A stretch of 29,120 nt of DNA from positions 1-29,120 of IMG/VR virus record IMGVR_UViG_3300034104_003861; one strand, written 5' to 3'. Shown here piece after piece: positions 21,718 to 28,992 of this stretch. Both the position numbers and the translations under genes were made by a program. The stretch's first letter is position 1, and every line of letters starts with the position of its first letter. Source of the stretch: a virus. A model generated the notes under the pieces. The model saw only the letters and a program-made list of their open reading frames with translations, did no database searches and was not told the origin of the DNA.

Positions 21718-22361
21718 AAGTTCTCAAGCATTTGAATCATTCTCGGGCATGGATAGATGTCACTCTTGTCCTTTCTGACCGAATTGTGAGTATAGATACC
21801 AGGAGTGCCCTTGAATGCCTCCTTGTCGAGCGAGAATATCTGCGCTCTATATTCTCTCGGTATGTTATAGGTATCGCAGAGATACACCAGCAACTGGCGA
21901 GTGCTTTCAATTTGTGCATCGGTATATTTGTACCAATGCTTGAATCCCTTGAATGGCTCATCCAAGGTGGTCACCATAGATTCAGGAACTCGAGTGTTGA
22001 CATAGTTGTAGAACTTGCCATCTTTCTCCTTGAGATATCCCCAGTTGCAGACCTCGATTCCAACAGAAGCCTTGTCAAGATTTTGATATTTGGCACCTTG
22101 ACCTTTAAATTCTGCTTTGCTAATACCGAGATGCCACGCCCAATGCTTGGATGAGAAGCACTGAACAATCAATCCATCTTGACCAACCACAAATGCAGTG
22201 GCTACTCTATCGCTGGTGCCGTTCCAATATCTACTCACTGCCTCTGCATTGCCGTTGCCAGCAGTGTGGTGCAAATAGATTTGAGTCTTGGCTGACTCCT
22301 CGGCAAAGTACTGCGACTCTTTGAGTCTTACTTGCTTGATTTTTGAGATGTCTAATTCCAT
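21714..22361 (-). CDS. N-acetylmuramoyl-L-alanine amidase (endolysin)
   Basis: A 215-residue amidase_2/PGRP-type enzyme that cuts the bond between MurNAc and L-Ala in peptidoglycan. Key features are IYLHHTAGNGN near residue 31 (zinc-binding His), WAWHLGISK near 71, the E-V-C-N-W-G segment near 103, and a C-terminal THNSVRKDKSDIYPCPRM with a His and a Cys as remaining ligands. There is no signal peptide, so export depends on the holin encoded just upstream at 22463-22888. Downstream is the spanin candidate, giving a complete holin-endolysin-spanin lysis cassette. It is normal length for the family. Confidence 0.9.
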   Translation of the reverse strand: MELDISKIKQVRLKESQYFAEESAKTQIYLHHTAGNGNAEAVSRYWNGTSDRVATAFVVGQDGLIVQCFSSKHWAWHLGISKAEFKGQGAKYQNLDKASVGIEVCNWGYLKEKDGKFYNYVNTRVPESMVTTLDEPFKGFKHWYKYTDAQIESTRQLLVYLCDTYNIPREYRAQIFSLDKEAFKGTPGIYTHNSVRKDKSDIYPCPRMIQMLENL

Positions 22362-22375
22362 TTGTCAAGTTTTTT

Positions 22376-22424
22376 GTCCAATAAACTGGACTTTAATAAA
22401 CCCCGACAACAGTATCATCGGGGG
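22376..22424 (-). terminator. Paired hairpins between holin and amidase
   Basis: The gap 22362-22462 holds two stems on the minus strand. The first is CCCCGA...TCGGGG (22423-22418 with 22406-22401, 11-base loop) followed by TTTATTAAAG. The second is GTCCA/TGGAC (22391-22387 with 22380-22376) with loop GTTTAT. The first is terminator-like, but its T run is short; partial termination or RNA processing is possible. Confidence 0.45.
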
Positions 22425-22462
22425 ATTCTCGGTGTTCAGTTATCGTGAGCAGTCGAGTGGAG

Positions 22463-22888
22463 TTACTGCCATTTATCGAGTTCTGCTTTAGATCGTGTAA
22501 CGAATCTACGCATGGCAGCGAGGATATTCTTGCCGGTCACGCTTTCATATGATTCGTTGATACTCTTGACTTCAACTATCACGCAAAAGAAAGCCACAAA
22601 TTTTGTCATGATGAGCTCAACTGCGATGAAGTGAGCAATGATATCACCAGCGATGTACTTCTCAATGAGGAATGTGAAGATGATACCGCCACAATAGAGC
22701 AATGACTTGCCGATTGTGTCAGATAGTCTGCGAGATTTGAATGCTTTCCAGCCTCCTTTCTTTACGCTTCGCCATACTCCGAATATGGTGTCAATGAATA
22801 TGGCAAGAATGGCAACCAATACCATGGGCTGCACTGGTGCGAGTATTGTAACGAATGAAGCGGTCAAAATAAAAAGGCTGTTTTTCAT
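22463..22888 (-). CDS. Phage holin (holin-4/TcdE type)
   Basis: A 141-residue membrane protein. The start MKNSLFILTASFVTILAPVQ is at 22888, overlapping the previous stop by one base, although the frame is open farther upstream. Hydrophobic segments near 5-34 (PMVLVAILAIFIDTIFGVW) and 60-105 (LLYCGGIIFTFLIEKYIAGD, then ELIMTKFVAFFCVIVEV) are membrane helices, and the motif D-T-x-x-G-V-W with the later S-I-x-E is typical of the phage_holin_4 family. It would form pores that release the amidase. A charged tail (MRRFVTRSKAELDKWQ) follows. It is adjacent to the amidase and spanin genes. Confidence 0.8.
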   Translation of the reverse strand: MKNSLFILTASFVTILAPVQPMVLVAILAIFIDTIFGVWRSVKKGGWKAFKSRRLSDTIGKSLLYCGGIIFTFLIEKYIAGDIIAHFIAVELIMTKFVAFFCVIVEVKSINESYESVTGKNILAAMRRFVTRSKAELDKWQ

Positions 22889-23454
22889 CAGATGACAAGA
22901 ATTTGATTGTTGTATCCGTTGTTGCGTGGATATCCGCAGTTCCATTCGCCATTGAACCAACAGTCACCAAGGCACTGGAGGCACTCGATTTGTGGGCGAA
23001 GGTCAGTGTCACGATTCTCGTGGCTGATGAAGATAGGATATTCCGCTTTGTTTTTGATTAAGTATTTGATGAGGCGCATCTCAAAGAATGACGCCTTCTG
23101 TGCGTAGTGCTCCATGCCGAATGCCACCTCACTGCGAGATACTGGCTGTGAGAAGTCACCACTCTGCTGCTGGAGTCCCTTATTCTTGAGCTGATAGGTC
23201 AATCCAAAGACAGCATCTTCAGCGGACCTCCATGCGATGACAGGCTGAATGAATGCAACGAGCTGCTCCTCTTCAGGTGTCAACGTCTGGTTGTTGTAAG
23301 CATCGAGCAAGTGGTTGTAGAATACGGTGCCCAATATCGGCATCACTCGGAGCTGTGCTTGAGTGGCTACATATGGGAACACATCAGTCACGTCCACATT
23401 AGCAGTGATTGGCGTGTTGGTCTTGAGGTAGTTTTCTGTGATAAAATACAACAT
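22888..23454 (-). CDS. Head-tail adaptor-like protein
   Basis: A 188-residue protein directly following the portal. It begins MLYFITENYLKTNTPITANV, then runs VATQAQLRVMPILGTVFYNHL, LTPEEEQLVAFIQPVIAWRS, typical of Bacteroidota-phage proteins next to the portal that are taken as adaptor (gp6-like) or head-completion proteins. The C-terminal tail has four cysteines and W/N-rich sequence (CLQCLGDCWFNGEWNCGYPR), an unusual ending that may bind metal or form disulphides. Adjacent gene boundaries touch: the stop overlaps the holin start by one base, and the ATG overlaps the portal stop by one base. The role is from position. Confidence 0.55.
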   Translation of the reverse strand: MLYFITENYLKTNTPITANVDVTDVFPYVATQAQLRVMPILGTVFYNHLLDAYNNQTLTPEEEQLVAFIQPVIAWRSAEDAVFGLTYQLKNKGLQQQSGDFSQPVSRSEVAFGMEHYAQKASFFEMRLIKYLIKNKAEYPIFISHENRDTDLRPQIECLQCLGDCWFNGEWNCGYPRNNGYNNQILVI

Positions 23455-24794
23455 TACGCTTGAGGTATTTGAGGTTGTGCGGCTGCTGCTGCTTGTGTTT
23501 GGGTTACATCACCACCTTCAATCGGTGGAAGTGATGCGAGTGCTCTGACCTCATTGATGGTCATCTGCTCAAGTACTTTGGTAGCAACCAATGGGCTGAG
23601 TGAGTTGAGCGCATCAGATGTTTTGCTTGCATCTCCTTCAATTTCAACGATGGTCTCATTGATGATTTGGAAGTTGTTGATCGTGAAGTCAGCGAATCCG
23701 AGCTTGGCGATGTGAAGAATCTCATTGAAAATATCTTGCACTTGCTCACGCAATGGCATGACAACGTTTTTCTCGAAGATGACATATGCTTGCTTGATGT
23801 CGCTACCAGAACCAAGTGAACCAGTGGTGCGGACACCCATCAAGATTGGGTCGATGGTGTGAGCGAAACAGATTTGCTCTGTGTTCAATGCGGATGCTTC
23901 CTGGAAGAGCTTGTCATTTGAGTTGGTTGGAATGCTCTCAATCTTTGGAAGCTGGTCTTGTGAGTTTGCAAAGAATGCGGCAGTCTTGCCAGCGTTTTGT
24001 GCACCTTTTAGCTTGTCGATAGTGTTACGCAGCACGTTCTTTTCCTCCTCCGATTGCGGACGTTTTGGGAACATGATTGCAAAGGATGGGAAGATGCTGT
24101 TCTGAATGTTGCTCTTTGCAAAAAATGAAAGGTCGCCACTCAAAAATGCGAAGTTAAGGGCACTCGAATATTTTGGCAGCGGATACCAATCTTGACCAAG
24201 GGTCTCAACCTCATAAACGAACAACTGTTCTGTGTCAGTGCAAGTCGGATGGTGTCTCTTAATTTCTTGGACATTGATTCGAGCCGACCAATCCTCACAG
24301 ATGAAGTACTGATTTGGTTGACGACCACGTCTCACTTTCTCTGGCGATACGTTGTGCACTCTCTTGAGCTTCATTTTCTCATCAAATACCAAGCGAAAGT
24401 AAACACGATTGTGCACAATCAACTGCTCGGTGACTGCTCTTGCAATCTTTTTGATGTTGATTTTCTTCTCGAATGTGTAGAGGTCAAGCAAATCCTTGGC
24501 TGTTGCGCCCTCAACTTTGATGTCGAAGCCACCACCAATGACAGCATTGGTCTTGTAGTCCACAATGGCACCATGAAGTGGCGAGCTGAATACCATTTGA
24601 TTGAGTAGCTCTGGATACATATTGTCCTGGCCAAATGAAATCCATCCAGCAGTTGTGTATCTACCGTTGACGTATGGCAAAGAGAGGTTTGCACCACCAA
24701 CTTTCAAGAATGGTGTGCTGAATGCCTCATAATTTGGCGAGATGACTTCCATCTCTGCTGGTTTTTGTGCTCTGAATCTATCGAATATGCCCAT
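23454..24794 (-). CDS. Portal protein
   Basis: A 446-residue protein with features of HK97/PBSX-type portals, the dodecameric ring through which DNA enters and leaves. The region VDYKTNAVIGGGFDIKVEGA near 60-80 is the classic early portal segment. SPEKVRRGRQPNQYFICEDW follows near 150. LSFFAKSNIQNSIFPSFAIM lies near 225. TTGSLGSGSDIKQAYVIFEK then NVVMPLREQVQDIFNEIL near 325-365 is the long stem and crown helix. The C-terminal 20 residues are rich in Q/A (TQTQAAAAAQPQIPQA). It is followed by the adaptor-like gene, but the terminase genes are about 13 kb away. Confidence 0.85.
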   Translation of the reverse strand: MGIFDRFRAQKPAEMEVISPNYEAFSTPFLKVGGANLSLPYVNGRYTTAGWISFGQDNMYPELLNQMVFSSPLHGAIVDYKTNAVIGGGFDIKVEGATAKDLLDLYTFEKKINIKKIARAVTEQLIVHNRVYFRLVFDEKMKLKRVHNVSPEKVRRGRQPNQYFICEDWSARINVQEIKRHHPTCTDTEQLFVYEVETLGQDWYPLPKYSSALNFAFLSGDLSFFAKSNIQNSIFPSFAIMFPKRPQSEEEKNVLRNTIDKLKGAQNAGKTAAFFANSQDQLPKIESIPTNSNDKLFQEASALNTEQICFAHTIDPILMGVRTTGSLGSGSDIKQAYVIFEKNVVMPLREQVQDIFNEILHIAKLGFADFTINNFQIINETIVEIEGDASKTSDALNSLSPLVATKVLEQMTINEVRALASLPPIEGGDVTQTQAAAAAQPQIPQA

Positions 24795-24796
24795 GA

Positions 24797-25138
24797 TTAA
24801 TCGTAAATTGATGATGTCGATGCGCCACTCACAACCATTCTGCCCTCTTCAATCACAACGCCAGTAGTGTCGCTGATTTCTGTTGGAGGTATGGTGGATT
24901 CATACACCGAGTATGTATATTGTCCCTTCATTAGCTCGACATCAACGGGCTCATCCAGGTAAAAGAGATTGAATCTCTCTGGATAGTCGGAGTCATCGGG
25001 TGCTGTGAAGAGTATTGGGTCGGATGTTGGGTTCATTTCGTTCTGAAAAACGAACAAATAAAATGGCGAAGTCAATGTCGACACCTCTGTGAGTGTCAGC
25101 ACAATCGAATTCACCTCTCCCTTGTTAATGTAAATCAT
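24797..25138 (-). CDS. Hypothetical structural-cluster protein, 113 aa
   Basis: A 113-residue beta-rich protein: MIYINKGEVNSIVLTLTEVS, then SPFYLFVFQNEMNPTSDPIL, then ELMKGQYTYSVYESTIPPTE. It looks like a small beta sandwich with an acidic centre, similar to short proteins found upstream of portals in Bacteroidota phages. A decoration, joining or minor tail role is possible. It follows the terminator after the tail-tube gene and has the motif GCAATATAAG three bases before its ATG. It ends two bases before the portal start. Confidence 0.55.
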   Translation of the reverse strand: MIYINKGEVNSIVLTLTEVSTLTSPFYLFVFQNEMNPTSDPILFTAPDDSDYPERFNLFYLDEPVDVELMKGQYTYSVYESTIPPTEISDTTGVVIEEGRMVVSGASTSSIYD

Positions 25139-25141
25139 TTA

Positions 25142-25151
25142 CTTATATTGC
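25142..25151 (-). promoter_or_regulatory. Start-proximal motif GCAATATAAG
   Basis: Exact copy three bases before the ATG at 25138, right after the terminator at 25173-25201. One of four copies, all adjacent to a start codon. Confidence 0.6.
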
Positions 25152-25172
25152 AATGAGGTCAAATTTTGTTCA

Positions 25173-25201
25173 CAAAAAAAAAGCCACCCGAATGGATGGC
25201 T
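25173..25201 (-). terminator. Intrinsic terminator after the tail-tube gene
   Basis: Minus strand: AGCCATCC (25201-25194), loop ATTC, GGGTGGCT (25189-25182; 8 bp with one G-T pair), then a run of nine Ts. It begins 23 bases after the stop at 25224. Confidence 0.9.
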
Positions 25202-25223
25202 CTTTGTAGTAGGTTAATTAAGA

Positions 25224-25745
25224 TTAAGCAATGACAGCATTCACAGCAGCCTCTTCAATCTCGTATGCAAGGAAGTCATTCTCTGCGATCAATGTCACAG
25301 AGTACTTGCTACCATCTGCACGAGTAGTACCTGAACCTTCACCAACAGCACTCAACTGAAGGAATGGGAAGTACCAGTACTTGCCGTTCATATCCTTAAC
25401 GATTGCGTTGAGGTATTGTTGACCAGCACCCAAGATTTTGATTGCTTGAGATTTGTCTTGGTCACGGCGGTGGAACATCAAAGAGATTGTCGCAGTCACA
25501 TAAGATGAACCGTTCACGAGGTCGATGGCAGCATCTTCAACATAGCTTCCAGTGTTTCTGCGTATCTCGAATGGAGTATAGTCAGGAGCACCACCAGCTA
25601 AAGTGATCGCATCGATTGTCCATGTGTTGGTTGCATCCAAAGTGAATGACGCAATATTGTCTTGCTGATTAATCCAAATCTTTTCAATGCCACCACTATT
25701 GTTGTCGCATGATTTCACGATTGTTTCTAAAGCTTCACAAGCCAT
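25224..25745 (-). CDS. Putative major tail (tube) protein
   Basis: A 173-residue protein between the capsid and portal genes. It starts MACEALETIVKSCDNNSGGI, then runs EKIWINQQDNIASFTLDATN, TWTIDAITLAGGAPDYTPFE, TATISLMFHRRDQDKSQAIK and YWYFPFLQLSAVGEGSGTTR. This beta-rich build, with charged helix-loop then strands, is common to tail-tube proteins of Bacteroidota phages. It ends in an acidic helix (YEIEEAAVNAVIA). It is flanked by hairpins with T tracts on both sides, which suits a gene made in high amounts. The tail-tube name is inferred; a head decoration protein is the main alternative. Confidence 0.6.
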   Translation of the reverse strand: MACEALETIVKSCDNNSGGIEKIWINQQDNIASFTLDATNTWTIDAITLAGGAPDYTPFEIRRNTGSYVEDAAIDLVNGSSYVTATISLMFHRRDQDKSQAIKILGAGQQYLNAIVKDMNGKYWYFPFLQLSAVGEGSGTTRADGSKYSVTLIAENDFLAYEIEEAAVNAVIA

Positions 25746-25763
25746 AATTTTTGATTTATCAGT

Positions 25764-25793
25764 TTAAAAAATAGGGGGGAATTTCACCCCCCT
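25764..25793 (-). terminator. Terminator-like hairpin after the capsid gene
   Basis: Minus strand: AGGGGGG (25793-25787), loop TGAAATT, CCCCCCT (25779-25773), then ATTTTTTA. It lies 8 bases after the capsid stop and 28 before the next start. The GC stem is strong and the T run short but adequate. It may partly terminate or protect the capsid mRNA. Confidence 0.8.
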
Positions 25794-25800
25794 GGATATA

Positions 25801-26721
25801 CTATGAGTAAAGTACGATTTGCGCACCATTCACGTGAGTGAAACCAACTTTCATGTTGGCACGAGTGCGGATGTACGGCTCAGCAACAGTGTCAGAAAGG
25901 TTGACAGCTTTCAACGCTTTAGAGTCACCTTCAGCATCGAATGCATAGATAAGCGAGCCTTTGAGTGCCAAGACAGCAGTGTCATTCGGCATACCTTCAC
26001 AAACAACAACTTTAACACCAAGGTAAGTCAATGCCAATGGAGTAGTCACATATGTCATGGTGTTGCCAGAAGCAGCAGCCAATTCGTATGCGTTTGCGAT
26101 GTTTGTAGAAACATACAAGCGGAGGTCAGCTTTCTTGCGCACGATTGCAGCTGGAGCTACTGCGAAAATTTTTGCAAGCTCTGTCAAAACGTTTCCAGCA
26201 TTTACCGTTGTATTGTTTACATCGATGACAGTTGAGTCAGCCAATAAGCCTTTGATGTAACCATCACAAAGAGCCAAAGTAGCGTTCTCACTTGTTGTGT
26301 CACCTTGCCAACGGATAAGCTCGATGTCTTGACCGATTTGCAAAGCCATTTCATTCCAGTAGAAATCCATGAAAGAAGCAACAGTAAAGTCACCATTTGA
26401 ACCTTTAGCCATTTGAAGGGCGAGGAATGATTGCTCAAGGTCGAATTGACAGATTTGAGCCATTGCGCTTAATGCACAAACATCGATTTCAACTGCGCTC
26501 AAGTCATCAGTTGGAGCATCGAATGGGCAAGAAGATGCTTGCAATACATTACCAAAAAGCACAGTTGCTAATTTGGTTTTTGATTTAACACCTGGTAAAA
26601 GGCGGTAGTTGTCAGCGATTGATTCTTCTGCTAAATATGCTTTAGAGTAGAATGCCTCTGGGTTCGCTGCCAATAAAGCGGATGCGTCAACATCCAAATC
26701 GAAACGGAGTTTTCTTGACAT
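25801..26721 (-). CDS. Major capsid protein
   Basis: A 306-residue protein just downstream of the protease-scaffold, the usual place of a major capsid protein. It starts MSRKLRFDLDVDASALLAAN and has an N-arm-like charged segment, a central domain (DAPTDDLSAVEIDVCALSAM, AQICQFDLEQSFLALQMAKG, FYWNEMALQIGQDIELIRWQ) and C-terminal strands (TPLALTYLGVKVVVCEGMPN, TRANMKVGFTHVNGAQIVLY) consistent with the HK97 fold. The start at 26721 is preferred over 26766 because the latter overlaps the protease gene by 32 bases. It is followed by a terminator-like hairpin. The family is recognised by context and fold-like pattern only. Confidence 0.75.
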   Translation of the reverse strand: MSRKLRFDLDVDASALLAANPEAFYSKAYLAEESIADNYRLLPGVKSKTKLATVLFGNVLQASSCPFDAPTDDLSAVEIDVCALSAMAQICQFDLEQSFLALQMAKGSNGDFTVASFMDFYWNEMALQIGQDIELIRWQGDTTSENATLALCDGYIKGLLADSTVIDVNNTTVNAGNVLTELAKIFAVAPAAIVRKKADLRLYVSTNIANAYELAAASGNTMTYVTTPLALTYLGVKVVVCEGMPNDTAVLALKGSLIYAFDAEGDSKALKAVNLSDTVAEPYIRTRANMKVGFTHVNGAQIVLYS

Positions 26722-26734
26722 TTTTATTTGTTTT

Positions 26735-27709
26735 TTATTGATTACTGAATTGTTTAAATGCGGCAAATTTTTGGCTCATAGAAACCTCGGCAATTTGCTC
26801 CTCTGCCTTCTCTTCTTCTTTCTCTGCATACATCTCTTCCATTTGATTGCGGAGGTCAGCGATGATGGCAATCAATGCCTTCTCACGCTCCTCAATCACT
26901 GGCAAGACGATTGCAAGGATAGCTTCTGCGTCTGTTGCTGGGTCGATAGCCATCTCCTCTTCGGTAGTGGTAGACTCTTCAGTTGTCTCTTCAACTGTTG
27001 TTTCTTCCATTGCAACCTCTTCAGTTGACATCTCTTCCTCAACCACTTCTTCAGTTGGTTCTTTTTCCACCTCTTTGATTTCAACAACCTCACCGTCTTT
27101 CACGACATAGATTTTGTCCTCAATGGTGTGCTCTCCATCAGGTAACTTCATTGTATTAAGATTTAATTGTTCCGAAAGTTTCAGACCAAGGAAGCCTTCG
27201 ATGGAAAAACCAACTTGACCCTCTTCAACCAATTTGTTGTAGTACTCTGGGTCAGTCACTTGAGCAGTCACCATGAGAGTTCCTTCCGGTACCTCGATGC
27301 CAAATGTGCTGAATGCTTTGTCTTTGGTTGGGTTGTCCACGATCCATGTCTCAAGGATGTAGGCTGGTACCTTCTTATCAGTGTCATGCTCCAGATTGAA
27401 GATGTCACGATTGCGGAGGTCAGCCATAAACTTGGCGTGAATCTTCTCAATGACATCAGCGGTGAACTGCACATAATAGTCACCCTCTTCAGAATCTCTG
27501 CGATAGATGTCCATTGGTATCATGGCTGGTGCAGTGATGCGATACTTCACATCATCAGCGAAAAGCATCTTATTCTCGCTATTGAAAGCAAGTCCCTTCA
27601 CCTTTATGGCTGGCATATTGGTGAAAGCAATCATCTCGATTCCCAAATTCTCGCCATCGGCATATTCATCCTCGATGGTGATTTTGTAAATTGGAAGGTC
27701 TTTGGTCAT
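26735..27709 (-). CDS. Prohead protease with fused acidic scaffold region
   Basis: A 324-residue protein. Residues about 5-180 resemble the XkdF/S78-type prohead serine protease: YKITIEDEYADGENLGIEMI, then IFNLEHDTDKKVPAYILETW with the catalytic-type His near 105, then VGFSIEGFLGLKLS with Ser near 171. The rest (about 195-324) is a strongly acidic, E/T-rich repeat (EEVVEEEMSTEEVAMEETT) and a helix-rich coil (KALIAIIADLRNQMEEMYAE), like a scaffolding domain. A protease fused to its scaffold is known in several phages. It cleaves itself and the capsid precursor during maturation. It is the first gene of the head block, with the motif GCAATATAAG one base before its ATG. Confidence 0.8.
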   Translation of the reverse strand: MTKDLPIYKITIEDEYADGENLGIEMIAFTNMPAIKVKGLAFNSENKMLFADDVKYRITAPAMIPMDIYRRDSEEGDYYVQFTADVIEKIHAKFMADLRNRDIFNLEHDTDKKVPAYILETWIVDNPTKDKAFSTFGIEVPEGTLMVTAQVTDPEYYNKLVEEGQVGFSIEGFLGLKLSEQLNLNTMKLPDGEHTIEDKIYVVKDGEVVEIKEVEKEPTEEVVEEEMSTEEVAMEETTVEETTEESTTTEEEMAIDPATDAEAILAIVLPVIEEREKALIAIIADLRNQMEEMYAEKEEEKAEEQIAEVSMSQKFAAFKQFSNQ

Positions 27710-27710
27710 G

Positions 27711-27720
27711 CTTATATTGC
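27711..27720 (-). promoter_or_regulatory. Start-proximal motif GCAATATAAG
   Basis: Exact minus-strand copy one base before the protease ATG at 27709, inside the 43-base divergent gap between the two strands' genes. Confidence 0.6.
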
Positions 27721-27728
27721 TTTTTTTT

Positions 27729-27736
27729 TATCTTTG
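27729..27736 (+). promoter_or_regulatory. Promoter -7 element for the plus-strand genes
   Basis: TATCTTTG matches the TAnnTTTG consensus exactly and stands 16 bases before the ATG at 27753. No TTTG -33 element at the standard spacing is obvious upstream; a T-rich run (27721-27729) and a TTG at 27717 are near. The divergent gap probably also holds the promoter for the minus-strand head block. Confidence 0.55.
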
Positions 27737-27752
27737 TTCAAAAATTAGTATT

Positions 27753-28301
27753 ATGATACAGATATTCGACCAGGAGATTCCTAACAAAATGAGCGAGCTG
27801 ACCATTGAGCAGTTCGAAAAAATCAGCCAAATCCTTAACAACCAAGACTTCGACAACATCGAAAAGTATGTGGAGATGTTCAAATATCTTGGCATCAAGG
27901 AGGAGATGTGGGATGACTACCCATTCAGCGAGTTCATCAAGCTCGTGCAAGAATTCAACCTCGATTCATACACACCAAATGAGGCGCAGACAACCATCGA
28001 GTTGGAAGGATACACCTATGAGGCGCAGTTGAAGTTGTCAGTGAAGGAGACCAAGCTCATCGAGAAGATTGTGAACACCAAGCCCAACCACTACATCAGT
28101 GACATCATGGCAATCATGTTCAAGCGCAGTGACCTATCCAACACCGAGCACTTCACCGATGCCCACCTCAAGCACAAAGCAAAACTATTTCGCACACAGA
28201 AAGCGGAGCTCTGCGTTCCTTACATTGTATTTGTCACCGAGAAGATAGCTGAATATGCCCAAGCCAATACTGCCCAAGGGGTGGAAGGAAGTCAGTCTTG
28301 A
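27753..28301 (+). CDS. Putative tail assembly chaperone-like protein, copy A
   Basis: A 182-residue protein starting MIQIFDQEIPNKMSELTIEQ (an earlier ATG at 27702 would extend it into the divergent gap and protease gene; the -7 element at 27729 favours 27753). The build is ELTIEQFEKISQIL, then a run of charged helix, YPFSEFIKLVQEFNLDS, a short strand LEGYTYEAQLKLSV, and a helix DIMAIMFKRS. This same order occurs in the next gene, so the two look like diverged copies. It is alone with that gene on the plus strand between head and tail blocks. Tail-assembly chaperones are often overlapping pairs near the tape measure, but here a frame shift does not join them; this is a hypothesis. Confidence 0.5.
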   Translation: MIQIFDQEIPNKMSELTIEQFEKISQILNNQDFDNIEKYVEMFKYLGIKEEMWDDYPFSEFIKLVQEFNLDSYTPNEAQTTIELEGYTYEAQLKLSVKETKLIEKIVNTKPNHYISDIMAIMFKRSDLSNTEHFTDAHLKHKAKLFRTQKAELCVPYIVFVTEKIAEYAQANTAQGVEGSQS

Positions 28302-28992
28302 GCAGTTCATTGAGCTGCGCCAACTCAAAGCAGAGGATGGTGCATTCAACCACAACATCGATATCCTCTGTGCGCTCACAGATGCCGTACCAGATGACTT
28401 CGATGACCTGGACATCGCAGAGGTAGCCGAGATATTCAAGGACCTTCAGTGGCTCTACACCGAGCCGAGCAAATTGTATACCGATAGGATTGGCAAGTTC
28501 TATCTCAAGCCAATGACTGACCTCACTCTCGGTGAGTTCATCGACCTCGAGCACTACTTCACAAGTGACTACATCAAATATCTTCCAAACATCTGCGCTC
28601 TGCTGTATCGCATCCCCGAGATCGTGGAGGATGGAGTTGTCGCAAAATGGGAGTCAACTGATTTCAAGACATCGAGTCGAGTGCATTACTTCCTGGAGCA
28701 TCCAATCACCAAGATGTATGGTGTGCTGACCGAGTATATTAAGTTCAGAGATAACTTCATCACCAGCCACAAGAACCTAATGACCGAGCAAGTGGTGGAT
28801 GACATCGATGACATCACTGACCCTGAAGAAAAGAAAGAAGCAGAGCGTGAGAAGTCATCACAAAAGTGGGGATGGGAGCAGCTCATCTGGTCGATGTGCA
28901 ACGGGGACCTCACCAAATACGACCAAGTCATCAACATGAAGCTCGTGCTTGTGTTTAATTTCTTGGCGATGAGAAAAGAGCTGGAGATTTAG
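28255..28992 (+). CDS. Putative tail assembly chaperone-like protein, copy B
   Basis: A 245-residue protein that starts MPKPILPKGWKEVSLEQFIE, 47 bases inside the previous gene in another frame. The first 120 residues repeat the layout of copy A: VSLEQFIELRQLK, DDLDIAEVAEIFKDLQWLYT, then RIGKFYLKPMTDLTLGEFID, then KYLPNICALLYR. The remaining part (YFLEHPITKMYGVLTEYIKF, then DDIDDITDPEEKKEAEREKS, WGWEQLIWSMCNGDLTKYDQ) is specific to this copy. The TAG stop falls at 28990-28992 (equivalent to 23-25), overlapping the stop of the opposing gene at 22. Tail or scaffold-related roles are possible; none is proven. Confidence 0.5.
   Translation: MPKPILPKGWKEVSLEQFIELRQLKAEDGAFNHNIDILCALTDAVPDDFDDLDIAEVAEIFKDLQWLYTEPSKLYTDRIGKFYLKPMTDLTLGEFIDLEHYFTSDYIKYLPNICALLYRIPEIVEDGVVAKWESTDFKTSSRVHYFLEHPITKMYGVLTEYIKFRDNFITSHKNLMTEQVVDDIDDITDPEEKKEAEREKSSQKWGWEQLIWSMCNGDLTKYDQVINMKLVLVFNFLAMRKELEI

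Noticed and set aside
28249-28301. Programmed frame shift joining the two plus-strand genes
   Set aside because: The frame of the second gene is stopped at 28246, and the shift would be +1. No convincing slippery site was seen, and the second gene repeats the N-terminal layout of the first, so it is likely separate.
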